The translations under genes and the position numbers were made by a program. Shown piece after piece: positions 42,680 through 50,500 of a stretch of 64,000 bases of DNA. The stretch is from Candidatus Lindowbacteria bacterium RIFCSPLOWO2_12_FULL_62_27 (GTDB lineage: Bacteria; Lindowbacteria; 2-12-FULL-62-27). The notes below the pieces were generated by a model. That model worked only from the letters and a program-made list of their open reading frames with translations. It made no database searches and was not told where the DNA came from. Within the stretch, counting starts at the first letter, position 1; each line of letters opens with the position of its first letter. The stretch spans positions 1 to 64,000 of the forward strand of contig MFPR01000014.1 in NCBI GenBank assembly GCA_001784175.1, written 5' to 3'.

Positions 42680-43363
42680 CTAAGCGGCGATCAGAGCTTT
42701 GACCTTCGGGGCAAACGTCCAGTAGAGCGCGCGGGCGTCGTCCGGCGACAGGACGAGGGTGGCGGCGGGGGAGCGGGGGGCGAGGACGCGTTGAAAGAAG
42801 AAGAGAAGGCGGATGGCGGGCGAGGAAAGGCGCCGAATCCAGTCCACCGACTGTTCGTTCCTCGAGAGGACGAGGATCGAGGCGCCCGTTTCGAAGCGGA
42901 GCGAGTAGACGGACGGCATATCCGCGAGTTCAAGGCTGTCCTCGACCCGCTCGACCATGACTGACTCGGTGTCCTCGATTTCCGCCGCATTGATCGGCAC
43001 GATGACGGTACGTTGCGGCGGCCGGGCCAGGCCTTTTTTCGCGAGCGCGGCGGCGGTGACGGCCGCGTTCCAGGGCCGATGGATTTTGAGGTCGAGGATG
43101 GGCAGTTCGCGCAGGGGTTCGCCGCGAAATTTGACCTGGACGCGACGCCGGCGGAGATCAAAGACGAGATAGGTTTCATTTTTTTTGGCGAGCGGAATTT
43201 CCAGCGCGTGGAGGCGGTTTTCAACGGCGAGCGGGTGCCGGTCCGCCGGCGCCGGCGGGTTGCCGCAGCCGGACAAGAAGAGCGGGAGGGAGACTGAGAA
43301 TGAAACAATGAGACAATGAAACAACGAACAACGAACAACCGGAACGGGATTCACCGGGGGCAA
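42680..43363 (-). CDS. Lipoprotein of unknown function next to L,D-transpeptidase
   Basis: 227 residues. A lipobox LFLSGC at about residues 29-33 marks a lipoprotein signal peptide, followed by GNPPAPADRHPL. The signal segment (CSLFHCLIVSFSVSLPLF) is built from imperfect AATGAAAC-like tandem repeats at 43297-43337. The mature part has mixed strands and helices (FDLRRRRVQVKFRGE, EDTESVMVERVEDSLELADMPSVYSLRFETG) and no domain I recognise. The start is TTG 43363, 1 base after the ldt stop, or GTG 43354. Downstream position suggests cell-wall work with the L,D-transpeptidases. Confidence 0.7.
   Translation of the reverse strand: MPPVNPVPVVRCSLFHCLIVSFSVSLPLFLSGCGNPPAPADRHPLAVENRLHALEIPLAKKNETYLVFDLRRRRVQVKFRGEPLRELPILDLKIHRPWNAAVTAAALAKKGLARPPQRTVIVPINAAEIEDTESVMVERVEDSLELADMPSVYSLRFETGASILVLSRNEQSVDWIRRLSSPAIRLLFFFQRVLAPRSPAATLVLSPDDARALYWTFAPKVKALIAA
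43297..43337. repeat. Imperfect tandem repeat forming a signal peptide
   Basis: Units AATGAAAC, AATGAGAC, AATGAAAC, AACGAAC, AACGAAC within the coding sequence of the lipoprotein signal region. Another dispersed-repeat insertion into a tolerant segment. Confidence 0.6.
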
Positions 43364-43364
43364 C

Positions 43365-44027
43365 TCAGAAAATATAAACAGGGGTGCCGACGGCGCAGGC
43401 TTTGAAGACTTTTTCGAGGTCCGCGTCGCCGAGGCGGATGCATCCGTGGGTCACCGGGCGGCCGAGGAGCCTGCGGTAGAGCGTGCCGTGGATCATGTAG
43501 CCGTCGCCGATGTGCATCGCGTAATTGCCGAGCATCCCTTCTTCGACCCGCTCGCTCACGGAGGTCGGGATTCGTTCTCCCTCCTCGATGAACGCCCAGT
43601 CGGGTTTGGTCCACACAGGCTCGTGGACTTTTCTCTGGATCTTCCGCTCGCCGCGCGGCGTGTCGAAGGTCCAAGTGCGGTTTTTAAAAGAGTCGTTGAG
43701 GATTTTGCCGTTTCCGGTGGAACAGACCGCCTCGAGGAGGGTTTTGCGCCCGTGTTTGAGGAAGAGCCTGTTGCGGGCCGTGTCGATGACGACGTAGACG
43801 CCCTTGGGCCGGATTGTATCGAGGGATGCGGTCCATTTGTCGTTTTCGGCTTTCAGTTTCCGCAGCGTGGCCGGGTCGACGGCGGCCACGGCCGGATCCG
43901 CGACCGGCGCGTCCCAGCTTTCGGTGGCCGATGAAAGGAGGAGGACGGCGGCCAGAAACGCCGGGATCACCATGATCCAACGGAATCGGCGATTGCCGAA
44001 GATCAGGCAAAGGAAGCTGTCCAGCAT
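43365..44027 (-). CDS. L,D-transpeptidase (YkuD)
   Basis: 220 residues with one N-terminal membrane anchor (RWIMVIPAFLAAVLLL). The YkuD domain (about 75-220) has HIGDGYMIHGTLY and the active-site THGCIRL with Cys196. It makes 3-3 peptidoglycan cross-links or attaches lipoproteins, with dipeptide donors at the outer face of the inner membrane. Its start is 11 bases after the next ldt stop; the pair and the lipoprotein form one unit. Confidence 0.93.
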   Translation of the reverse strand: MLDSFLCLIFGNRRFRWIMVIPAFLAAVLLLSSATESWDAPVADPAVAAVDPATLRKLKAENDKWTASLDTIRPKGVYVVIDTARNRLFLKHGRKTLLEAVCSTGNGKILNDSFKNRTWTFDTPRGERKIQRKVHEPVWTKPDWAFIEEGERIPTSVSERVEEGMLGNYAMHIGDGYMIHGTLYRRLLGRPVTHGCIRLGDADLEKVFKACAVGTPVYIF

Positions 44028-44038
44028 CGGGACTTCCT

Positions 44039-45172
44039 TCAGGATTTGTTCGGCCGGCTGAAGAGCCGGTCAAAGTCGGAGAAGTTGCCGACGATGGTGA
44101 CGGGCGTGCCGATGGCGGTGCGCGAGAAAATGTGGTCCATGTCGGCATTCGGGAGCGCCACGCAGCCTTCGGTCCAGTTGCGGTCGCGGCCGCCGTCCCC
44201 GTGGATTTCGATGTGCCCGCCCAGCCGGGACCGGATGGAGACGCGTCCGAGGGTGCGGTCTCTGCGAAACGCGCGGATGTCCTCATCGTTGGGGTAATTG
44301 ATGAGAAGCGCTTTGTGATACTTGGACTGGCCGGCGCCCTTCTTTTTAATGATCCTGTATTTTCCCTCCGGCGTCGCGTAGTCTCCGCGGTAACTTTTGT
44401 CGAAGACGCCGTTCTTTCCGAGGTCCGCGTCATACGCGCGGACCATGTGGCCCGACTCGAGCAGAAGACACAGGTTGCGGGACTTGACGACCACCACGGC
44501 GCGCTCCCCGTTTCGGGAGGACCAATCAAGCGTTTCGTAGACCCAGCGGTCCCACTGCTTGATGAGCCCGGCGTCGTCGTACCGGCCGACCCGATTCTGA
44601 AGTTCGGCGTGCGCGGTACGGGCGAAGGTCAGGGCGGTCCGGACCCGGTCGTTGGATTCATGCCATCGGTCCTCACGGCCGAACATGTCGGCCTCCCGGA
44701 GGAGCACCTCGACGCGCACGAGGCTGGCGCGGCCGGAGTCGCTCAACCCGACCCGGTGGGTCCGCGCGCGAACGGCGCCGAGGAGGGTGCGGGCTTCGCC
44801 CGCAAGCTGAGACGCCTCCTGTTTGACGGCCGACCGATTTTCCCGGGCCGCCTTCTCCGCCCGGCCGGAGGCCTCGACCGCCTCGCGGCTGAGCCGCTCG
44901 AAGGTGAGATACTGGCGGGAGTAGTAAAACTTGGCCTGCTGCGCCGCGAGTTCCTCTTTGACGCGGCTCATGGCGCGGACGTAGTCATCGTACTCGTCCG
45001 GCGCGTAGACCTCCGCCTGGGCCTCTTTGAGGATCCGGTCCTGGGTCATCGCGGAGTGAAAAAGGCCGATCTGCGGCGGGTCCGGGGCCAGACCGAAGAC
45101 GGCGACAACAAAGGCGCCCGCGCCCACCACCGTGCCCCACCAGGTTTTGAGGTGCTGGAGTATGCGTTTCAT
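44039..45172 (-). CDS. L,D-transpeptidase with DUF4398-like helical N-terminal domain
   Basis: 377 residues. After a membrane helix (GTVVGAGAFVVAVFGLA), residues about 45-135 are helical and align with the neighbouring lipoprotein at 45352 (AQAEVYAPDEY versus AQAEVYAQTDH, then AAQQAKFYYSRQY versus EAQKAKFALFRNY), the DUF4398 pattern. The C-terminal YkuD domain has HIEIHGDGGR and TEGCVAL (Cys337). It is the first gene of the pair of L,D-transpeptidases. A -10 TATAAT (45187-45182) lies nine bases before the ATG, which would again give a very short leader, but the -35 is weak. Confidence 0.9.
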   Translation of the reverse strand: MKRILQHLKTWWGTVVGAGAFVVAVFGLAPDPPQIGLFHSAMTQDRILKEAQAEVYAPDEYDDYVRAMSRVKEELAAQQAKFYYSRQYLTFERLSREAVEASGRAEKAARENRSAVKQEASQLAGEARTLLGAVRARTHRVGLSDSGRASLVRVEVLLREADMFGREDRWHESNDRVRTALTFARTAHAELQNRVGRYDDAGLIKQWDRWVYETLDWSSRNGERAVVVVKSRNLCLLLESGHMVRAYDADLGKNGVFDKSYRGDYATPEGKYRIIKKKGAGQSKYHKALLINYPNDEDIRAFRRDRTLGRVSIRSRLGGHIEIHGDGGRDRNWTEGCVALPNADMDHIFSRTAIGTPVTIVGNFSDFDRLFSRPNKS

Positions 45173-45221
45173 GTGTTAATTATTATATCGGACAGAAGCT
45201 ATTTCAAGCTTGAACTATTCG

Positions 45222-45327
45222 GCCCCCTCTCCCCCGGAGGGGGAGAGGGTTGGGGTGAGGGGGCGGGGGCGGTCATGAAGCGCCACCCTCACCCTAACCC
45301 TCTCCCGCCATGGGCGGGAGAGGGGAT
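45222..45327. repeat. Two facing family B palindromic repeats
   Basis: CCCTCTCCCCCGGAGGGGGA with GGTTGGGGTGAGGG tail (45222-45262), and a mirror copy whose palindrome is CTCTCCCGCCATGGGCGGGA (45283-45327). Both are intergenic between the ldt genes and the lipoprotein gene and could also stall transcription. Confidence 0.85.
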
Positions 45328-45351
45328 ACCTGAACAGTTAAGAAAAGACTC

Positions 45352-45954
45352 CTATTTCCTTCGACCCTTCATCTTGGCCTTGGCCTCGTCTACCTCGGTC
45401 TTGATGGACATGGCTTTTTCCTTCACCGACGTTGCCTTGTTCCTGGCGTCCATGTACTGCTCGGCCGCCATGGCGTTGTCCAGTTCCGGGAGCATGCCCT
45501 GGAGGGAGGCGAGGTCGGCGTTCATCGCGTCGATCTCAGCCTTTGTATCCTTCCCGCGCGGCGCCGACTTGAGAGCCTTGGCGGCGTCGTCGACCGCGGT
45601 TTTGGCTTCCGCGATCAGGGTGGTGGCCTCGTTCTTGACGGCCTCCTTGTTCACGATCGCCGCTTCCTTCGCCTTGTTGGACTGATCGATGGCGGCGGCA
45701 AACAGGGATTTGGCCTCTCCATAATTTCGAAACAGCGCGAATTTGGCTTTCTGCGCTTCAACCTCCGCCTGGGCCTTGGACAGGGCGTCCTGGGCCAGCG
45801 CGTGATCGGTCTGGGCGTAAACTTCCGCCTGGGCGGCCATCGCGGCCTGCATGGCCTCGTCGGCCTGCGCCATGTCCTGCTCGGGGGGTTTTGCGCATCC
45901 CGCAAAAAGCAGTGACGGGATAAGCACGAGAATCCACAGATGCTTCTTCATCAT
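45352..45954 (-). CDS. DUF4398-type helical lipoprotein
   Basis: 200 residues starting MMKKHLW at 45954, preceded by AGGAGA. Lipobox LLFAGC (Cys20). The mature protein is almost wholly alpha-helical and Ala/Lys/Glu-rich (DEAMQAAMAAQAEVY, IVNKEAVKNEATTLI), a coiled coil matching DUF4398. Likely a periplasmic spacer or peptidoglycan-associated lipoprotein; its homology to the N-terminus of the adjacent L,D-transpeptidase suggests they act on the same structure. Confidence 0.85.
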   Translation of the reverse strand: MMKKHLWILVLIPSLLFAGCAKPPEQDMAQADEAMQAAMAAQAEVYAQTDHALAQDALSKAQAEVEAQKAKFALFRNYGEAKSLFAAAIDQSNKAKEAAIVNKEAVKNEATTLIAEAKTAVDDAAKALKSAPRGKDTKAEIDAMNADLASLQGMLPELDNAMAAEQYMDARNKATSVKEKAMSIKTEVDEAKAKMKGRRK

Positions 45955-46110
45955 CCCACATTCTCCTGTCAACCTGATGGTGCTGACGCGGCCTGGTTCG
46001 CTCACATGCAAACGGGGCCGTGTTTCATATCCAACCCTCTATTCGCGCAGGTGCCTCACGAGCCGTTTTCAGGCGATGTATCCCCGCGAATCTACTCAAC
46101 GGCGTGGCGT

Positions 46111-46137
46111 TCTATATTATGGAAAAGGGCTTGTCAA
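46111..46137 (-). promoter_or_regulatory. Possible promoter of the DUF4398 lipoprotein
   Basis: TTGACA (46137-46132), spacer 15, TATAGA (46116-46111). The leader would be about 150 bases. Short spacer lowers confidence. Confidence 0.4.
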
Positions 46138-46160
46138 TAGGCAGGGGTCGCAGTCAGCGG

Positions 46161-46598
46161 CTATTGATCTCCATTTGCCTGATTCCAAGGATTGACCGTC
46201 TTCGCGCCGCACCGGTGGAGGTGGGCGGTGTTGCGAGTTACAATAACCAGGTTGTGCGCGCATGCGGTTGCGGCGATCAGGGCGTCCACCGCCGGCGCCG
46301 GCTCCCCGGCGCGCTCCGCCTCCCCGAGAATCCTTCCCCACGTTATCGCGATGTCCTCGGTGATCTCCAGGATCCGGCCTTCAAAGCGTCCGCGAAGATC
46401 CTGACGCAGCCAGGCGGTCAGTTTCGTTTTTCGAGCCGATTCGTCCAGCCGGCTGATCCCTTTTTGGATTTCCCCGATCGTCACAACGCTTAGAAAGCAC
46501 GACATCTCGTCAACGTCGTTCATCCATTTCGTGATGCGGGGTTCCGGTCTTTTGCGGACCAACTCGGAAATCAGAGGCGTGTCCAACAGATAATTCAC
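46161..46598 (-). CDS. vapC: PIN-domain toxin VapC
   Basis: 145-residue PIN ribonuclease. The acidic residues are Asp6 (YLLDTPLISEL), Glu43 (TIGEIQKGI) and Asp105 (AVDALIAA), with VTRNTAHL near 120-126. VapC toxins cleave tRNA or rRNA and are inhibited by the paired antitoxin. The start codon overlaps the antitoxin stop by 4 bases (46595-46598). Target RNA unknown. Confidence 0.92.
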   Translation of the reverse strand: MNYLLDTPLISELVRKRPEPRITKWMNDVDEMSCFLSVVTIGEIQKGISRLDESARKTKLTAWLRQDLRGRFEGRILEITEDIAITWGRILGEAERAGEPAPAVDALIAATACAHNLVIVTRNTAHLHRCGAKTVNPWNQANGDQ

Positions 46599-46843
46599 AA
46601 TTTTACGGCCCTCCCGGCGTCCCGCGAACGCCCGAAATCCAAATCCTCGCCCACCAGAGGCGATCTCCGAAAAAACTCCGCAAGACCGGTCCGGCCGGTC
46701 TTTAGTTTCTTGAAGTCCGATGCCGACAGGACCACCGCCGCGTTCCTGCCGCGCCGGGTGATCGTCTGCGGCCCCTCGGCCATCGCCCGGTCAACCACCT
46801 CGCTCAATTTGTTCTTCGCCTCCTGAATCTGCCACGCGCGCAT
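46595..46843 (-). CDS. Phd/YefM-type antitoxin paired with VapC
   Basis: 82 residues from ATG 46843 (MRAWQIQEAKNKLSEVVDRA), placed after GAGGAGG; ATG 46867 would add eight residues (MTEEEVAS). Phd/YefM N-terminal DNA-binding fold with RRGRNAAVVLSASDF, and a C-terminal toxin-binding tail (LAEFFRRSPLVGEDLDF). Binds its own promoter at 46876-46888. Overlaps vapC by 4 bases. Confidence 0.88.
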   Translation of the reverse strand: MRAWQIQEAKNKLSEVVDRAMAEGPQTITRRGRNAAVVLSASDFKKLKTGRTGLAEFFRRSPLVGEDLDFGRSRDAGRAVKL

Positions 46844-46875
46844 CGACGCCACCTCCTCCTCGGTCATTTCTCCAT

Positions 46876-46888
46876 CTAGACTGTCTAG
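46876..46888. promoter_or_regulatory. Palindromic operator of the toxin-antitoxin operon
   Basis: CTAGACTGTCTAG, a 13-base palindrome, sits just downstream of the -10 element, where a Phd-type antitoxin would block transcription start. Confidence 0.65.
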
Positions 46889-46892
46889 CCAT

Positions 46893-46921
46893 ATTATACG
46901 CCGCCCGGGCGACACATGCAA
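46893..46921 (-). promoter_or_regulatory. Promoter of the toxin-antitoxin operon
   Basis: TTGCAT (46921-46916), spacer 17, perfect TATAAT (46898-46893). The palindrome 46876-46888 overlaps the expected transcription start. Confidence 0.75.
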
Positions 46922-46941
46922 GAACGAGCCAGGGACCGCAG

Positions 46942-47589
46942 TCAGCGGCTCAGGACATGCTCCTTTTTTTCCAGCACGCGCCCCTCGGCGTCGAGCCGGT
47001 AGAGGATGGGGGCGCCCGTGGCGATGTTGAGGTCGAGGACCTGTTGTTCGGTGAGGCGGTCGAGGTGCATGACGATGGATCGGAGGCTGTTGCCGTGCGC
47101 GGCGACGAGGATGTTTTCGCCGGCGCGGAGGCGGGGCACGATCTGACTTTTAAAATATGGGAGGGTCCTTGCGGCCGTGTCTTTCAGACTTTCGCTGATG
47201 CCGTCCGGGTTGAGGGGCGTGCGGTCCCTGGGCGGCGCGACGTCGTAACTGCGGCGCCAGATGTGGACCTGCTGGTCGCCGTACTGTTTGGCGACCTCGG
47301 CCTTGTTCAAGCCCTGGAGCGCCCCGTAATGGCGCTCGTTGAGCGCGGCGTCCTTCACGACGGGGACGCCCGTCTGTCCGATCGTTTCCAGCACAATGCG
47401 CAGCGTATCCTGCGCGCGGACGAGCGCCGAGGTGAAGGCACGGTCGAATCGCAAGTCGCGGATGAGTTCAGCGCCCATCCGGGCCTCCTCACGGCCCTGC
47501 TCGGACAGGGGCACGTCGACCCATCCGGTGAAGCGATTCTCGAGATTCCACTGGGACTGGCCGTGGCGGATCAATACCAAGAGAGACAT
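46942..47589 (-). CDS. gpmA: 2,3-bisphosphoglycerate-dependent phosphoglycerate mutase
   Basis: Interconverts 3- and 2-phosphoglycerate in glycolysis. Phospho-His9 in LIRHGQS, FTGWVDVPLSEQG, NERHYGALQGLNK and AAHGNSLRS are all present. At 215 residues it is shorter than the usual 230-250, with a reduced C-terminal tail. Single gene between the toxin-antitoxin pair and a family B repeat. Confidence 0.95.
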   Translation of the reverse strand: MSLLVLIRHGQSQWNLENRFTGWVDVPLSEQGREEARMGAELIRDLRFDRAFTSALVRAQDTLRIVLETIGQTGVPVVKDAALNERHYGALQGLNKAEVAKQYGDQQVHIWRRSYDVAPPRDRTPLNPDGISESLKDTAARTLPYFKSQIVPRLRAGENILVAAHGNSLRSIVMHLDRLTEQQVLDLNIATGAPILYRLDAEGRVLEKKEHVLSR

Positions 47590-47630
47590 GCGATCTATTT
47601 AGGATCAAGTTTGGAGAAATTCAAGGGCGG

Positions 47631-47678
47631 CCCCCCTCCCCCCGACCCTCTCCCGCCAATGGCGGGAGAGGGGGGTAC
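47631..47678. repeat. Family B palindromic repeat, intergenic
   Basis: CTCTCCCGCCAATGGCGGGA flanked by C- and G-runs, between gpmA and the TPR gene stop. Confidence 0.85.
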
Positions 47679-47689
47679 CGAGTATCCGC

Positions 47690-48778
47690 CTATTTTGTCT
47701 TGTCCGCGAGAGGTCCGAGCGGAAACGAGAGACGATACCGGTTGCGGGACCACTCGCGGTCCGATTCCGAGGCGAGCCAGTCCGGGTGGGTCAGCGCGAG
47801 GGCGAGGCCGCGTTCGAGGATGGCGTCGGGCAGGCCCGGCGTTTCGCGGAGGGCCCGGAGGGCGGCCCGGACCGGATCGCGGGCGGGCCAGGACCAGGCG
47901 ATGTCGACCCGCGCGGCGGCGCCGTACAAGGTGGCCGGATGATATTCGGCGGCGAGCATGTACGGCACGGTGGCGTCCGACGCGCCGCTGGCGCGCCTCC
48001 AACGGCCCACGCGATAGAGCGCGTCGGCCGCGCGGGGGTCCTCGGCGAACAGGACCGCGAAGAGTTTCAAGTACCGTTCGGCCTCCGCGGATTCGCCGTC
48101 CGCGTCGAGCGCCTGGCCCATCCGCAGGAGGGACTGCCGGCCGATCTCGTCCGGCGGTCCGGCCACGAGGAGGCGCCAGATCCGGGAGGCGGACCGGTGC
48201 ATTTCGAGCGACATGAGGGATTCCGCGAGGAGAAAATGTTCATGCCGAGCCGTGCGAGTCAGCGTGTCGGTCCAGGCGGGCGGAAGTGCATTCAAGAGCC
48301 CGAGTTTTTTAAGTTCGGCGAGGTGCGAGGCGATTTCGGCCATCGAGAAACTGGGCTGCGCGCGATGAATCGCCTGAACATGCGCCGTCGCCGGCTCGAT
48401 CCATCCAAGCGTCCGGGCGGCGCGGTATCCCATGACGTGCATCCATGCGCCGTTTTTATTTTCAGGAACGCGCCCGGAGAGCTGACGCAGCGTCCGAAGA
48501 ACGCCCTGGAAATCCTTTTCGAGGAAGTACGTTCTCACGATCCCGAGATTGGCAAGTTCCCGCTCGCGCAGACCGCCGTTGCGGATCACCGCCGCGTACT
48601 GGGCTCGCGCCTTGGCCCACTCCGCGCGCTCGACGCAGCGGTCCGCCTTTTCGAGCGAAGCGGCGGCGGCGGGAAGGGGGCAGAGCAAGAACAAAATAGA
48701 TACATAGAGAGCGACAAAACAATGACCCCCCACCCAGCCTCCCCCACAAGGGGGGAGGTGAAAGACACTTCTGCTCAT
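47690..48778 (-). CDS. TPR-type secreted protein, third of a GspE/TPR/FecR set
   Basis: 362 residues from ATG 48778, which overlaps the FecR gene stop (ATGA). The N-terminus includes a repeat-derived segment (HLPPCGGGWVGGH, family A) ahead of a hydrophobic signal (CFVALYVSILFLLCPLPAAAA). The rest is helical repeats of TPR type (ERAEWAKARAQYAAVIRNGG, ALDADGESAEAERYLKLFAVLFAEDPRAADALYRVGRW). Probably periplasmic. Function unknown; belongs to the yggS-to-TPR run. Confidence 0.75.
   Translation of the reverse strand: MSRSVFHLPPCGGGWVGGHCFVALYVSILFLLCPLPAAAASLEKADRCVERAEWAKARAQYAAVIRNGGLRERELANLGIVRTYFLEKDFQGVLRTLRQLSGRVPENKNGAWMHVMGYRAARTLGWIEPATAHVQAIHRAQPSFSMAEIASHLAELKKLGLLNALPPAWTDTLTRTARHEHFLLAESLMSLEMHRSASRIWRLLVAGPPDEIGRQSLLRMGQALDADGESAEAERYLKLFAVLFAEDPRAADALYRVGRWRRASGASDATVPYMLAAEYHPATLYGAAARVDIAWSWPARDPVRAALRALRETPGLPDAILERGLALALTHPDWLASESDREWSRNRYRLSFPLGPLADKTK
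48724..48764. repeat. Family A-like repeat in the TPR gene start
   Basis: CCTCCCCCACAAGGGGGGAG with C-rich flank, read in frame as HLPPCGGGWVGGH immediately after the start of the TPR gene. Confidence 0.75.
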
Positions 48779-50490
48779 CGCTTCACCCGTACCGTGTCGG
48801 ACCAGTCGCTTTCTTCGAGCGAGAACGCCGAAAGAGCGCGGACGCGATAGTGGAGTTCCGAAAACGTGTCCGGTAGATCCGTCACATAGGGCGATGAGGC
48901 GAGGGACGCCACGCGGACCGGACCGGCAGCATCGATCCGATAGACATTGTATCCGCCGATCTCGAAGCCCCCGGCCCGCGGCCACGTCAACCACAGGCGG
49001 CGGCCGTCGACTCGATACGCCACGGAGTTGGGCGGGCGAAGTTCTGCCGGCGCGGCGGTGAAACGAACGGGATCGGACATGGGGCTTTCCTGACCGAGAT
49101 CGCCGACGATGGAGGCGCGGTAGTAATAGGAAAGGCCAGGATCGATTTTCTCCCCGTCGATGAAGGACGGCTCTTCTGTTTCCCCGACAACGACGAACGG
49201 TCCGTCCGTCGAATAGCTCCGATAGATGCGGTAGCGCGATCCACGCGGCAGGATGTCTTCAAATTCGAGCGACACGCCGCCGGCGATGCCCGAAAGCCTG
49301 AGGGACGGCGGGTCGCCCGGCGGGGATGTGTCCGGTCCGGCGCCGGCTGTTCGAGGGCCGTCTGCCGAACCTTCTCCTCCGGCGCGGGCCAAGGCGGCCT
49401 GCCGGAACACGAGCAAGGTGTGATCGGCGCGATGGCCGGCCCGATCGAAGGCGAGGAGGCGGATTGAATTTGGACCGGGCTCGAGGTCCCGGATGAAATT
49501 GAACTGGCCGTCGCGCGTGGTGACGGGTTTGCCCCCGCAAAACAGCGCCGCCGGCTCGTTGAGTTTTCCGCTAAGCAGGATCTGTTTCAGCGCCGTGGTT
49601 TCGGAAACGGGGTCCATCGCAAGGACCGGCGGCGCGACATCGACGCCGATGCGCACCGAGAGCGTGGCGACGGCCGCGTCGCGCCTGAATTGCGCCGAGA
49701 GCGTGTCCTGGCCCGGCCTGAGCGTGACGGCGGCGGAGAAATTTCCGTCGGCCGACCATCGAACCGGAGCGCCTTCCACGGTCGCTTCGACCGCGCCGTC
49801 GGAACGGTCCGCGCGGCCGAGGACGGTGATTTTTTCCCGGTCCGAGATCCGCCCGGCGCGCGGTGAAAACCAGCGGATGCGGGGAACGCGTTCGCCCCGG
49901 GCGCTGTACCGCAGCGGCAGTCTGGGCTTGCTTTCGAGCGCGCGCCGGATCTCCGGCGGGATCGGCAGGACTTCCGGCTTGCCGCCGGCCGGCGCGCGGA
50001 TCATGGTCCCGGCGGCTGCGGCCATGCGCTGATCTTCATGTTCGACCGAAACTTCACCCATGAGACAGTAAACGTGCATCCGCTGGCCGCCGGCTTCGAC
50101 ATCGACGATGGAATTGGGCTGGAGCGCGAACGACCCAAAGGGCGAGGTCAGCGTGAAGGGCACGCCGGAAACGATTCTGGCCCGGCCGGCGCCGAAATGG
50201 ACGGAGGTGTCGGCGGCGGCGAAGAGGGAGAACTCGGAGAATTCCAAGAGCGCGCCCTGCGGCCATTCCTCGCCGAACTGGATCGCGAGCGCCGCCTGGT
50301 CATCAACCCGGACCCACTCCGGCTCGCGCTCCGGGCCGCCCAAGCGGTCGCCCATCCACAAGAGCGCCTTGTCGCCCAGCGGCTGTTTCATCCGGACCGC
50401 CGAATGGACGAGGCCTACGACTTGGAATCCAGCCGGCCATGCGGGCGTCGCGAAGACCGCCACCCAGAGGCAGGCCAGAAGGCGGGCTGC
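48775..50490 (-). CDS. FecR-domain protein with Ig/Fn3-like domains
   Basis: About 571 residues. The likely start is TTG 50490 (LAARLLACLWVAVFATPAWPAGF makes a signal peptide), 11 bases after the upstream stop; TTG 50520 is an alternative. A FecR-like domain spans about residues 25-190 (LLEFSEFSLFAAADTSVHF, GVPFTLTSPFGSFALQPNS, VYCLMGEVSV). Three Ig/Fn3-type segments follow (ITVLGRADRSDGAVEATVEG, YRIYRSYSTDGPF, GYNVYRIDAAGPVRVAS). Not a TonB regulator, as there is no receptor or anti-sigma transmembrane layout; more likely a secreted or periplasmic binding scaffold. Overlaps the TPR gene by 4 bases. Confidence 0.75.
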   Translation of the reverse strand, partial: AARLLACLWVAVFATPAWPAGFQVVGLVHSAVRMKQPLGDKALLWMGDRLGGPEREPEWVRVDDQAALAIQFGEEWPQGALLEFSEFSLFAAADTSVHFGAGRARIVSGVPFTLTSPFGSFALQPNSIVDVEAGGQRMHVYCLMGEVSVEHEDQRMAAAAGTMIRAPAGGKPEVLPIPPEIRRALESKPRLPLRYSARGERVPRIRWFSPRAGRISDREKITVLGRADRSDGAVEATVEGAPVRWSADGNFSAAVTLRPGQDTLSAQFRRDAAVATLSVRIGVDVAPPVLAMDPVSETTALKQILLSGKLNEPAALFCGGKPVTTRDGQFNFIRDLEPGPNSIRLLAFDRAGHRADHTLLVFRQAALARAGGEGSADGPRTAGAGPDTSPPGDPPSLRLSGIAGGVSLEFEDILPRGSRYRIYRSYSTDGPFVVVGETEEPSFIDGEKIDPGLSYYYRASIVGDLGQESPMSDPVRFTAAPAELRPPNSVAYRVDGRRLWLTWPRAGGFEIGGYNVYRIDAAGPVRVASLASSPYVTDLPDTFSELHYRVRALSAFSLEESDWSDTVRVKR

Positions 50491-50500
50491 CAAGCCCGCG

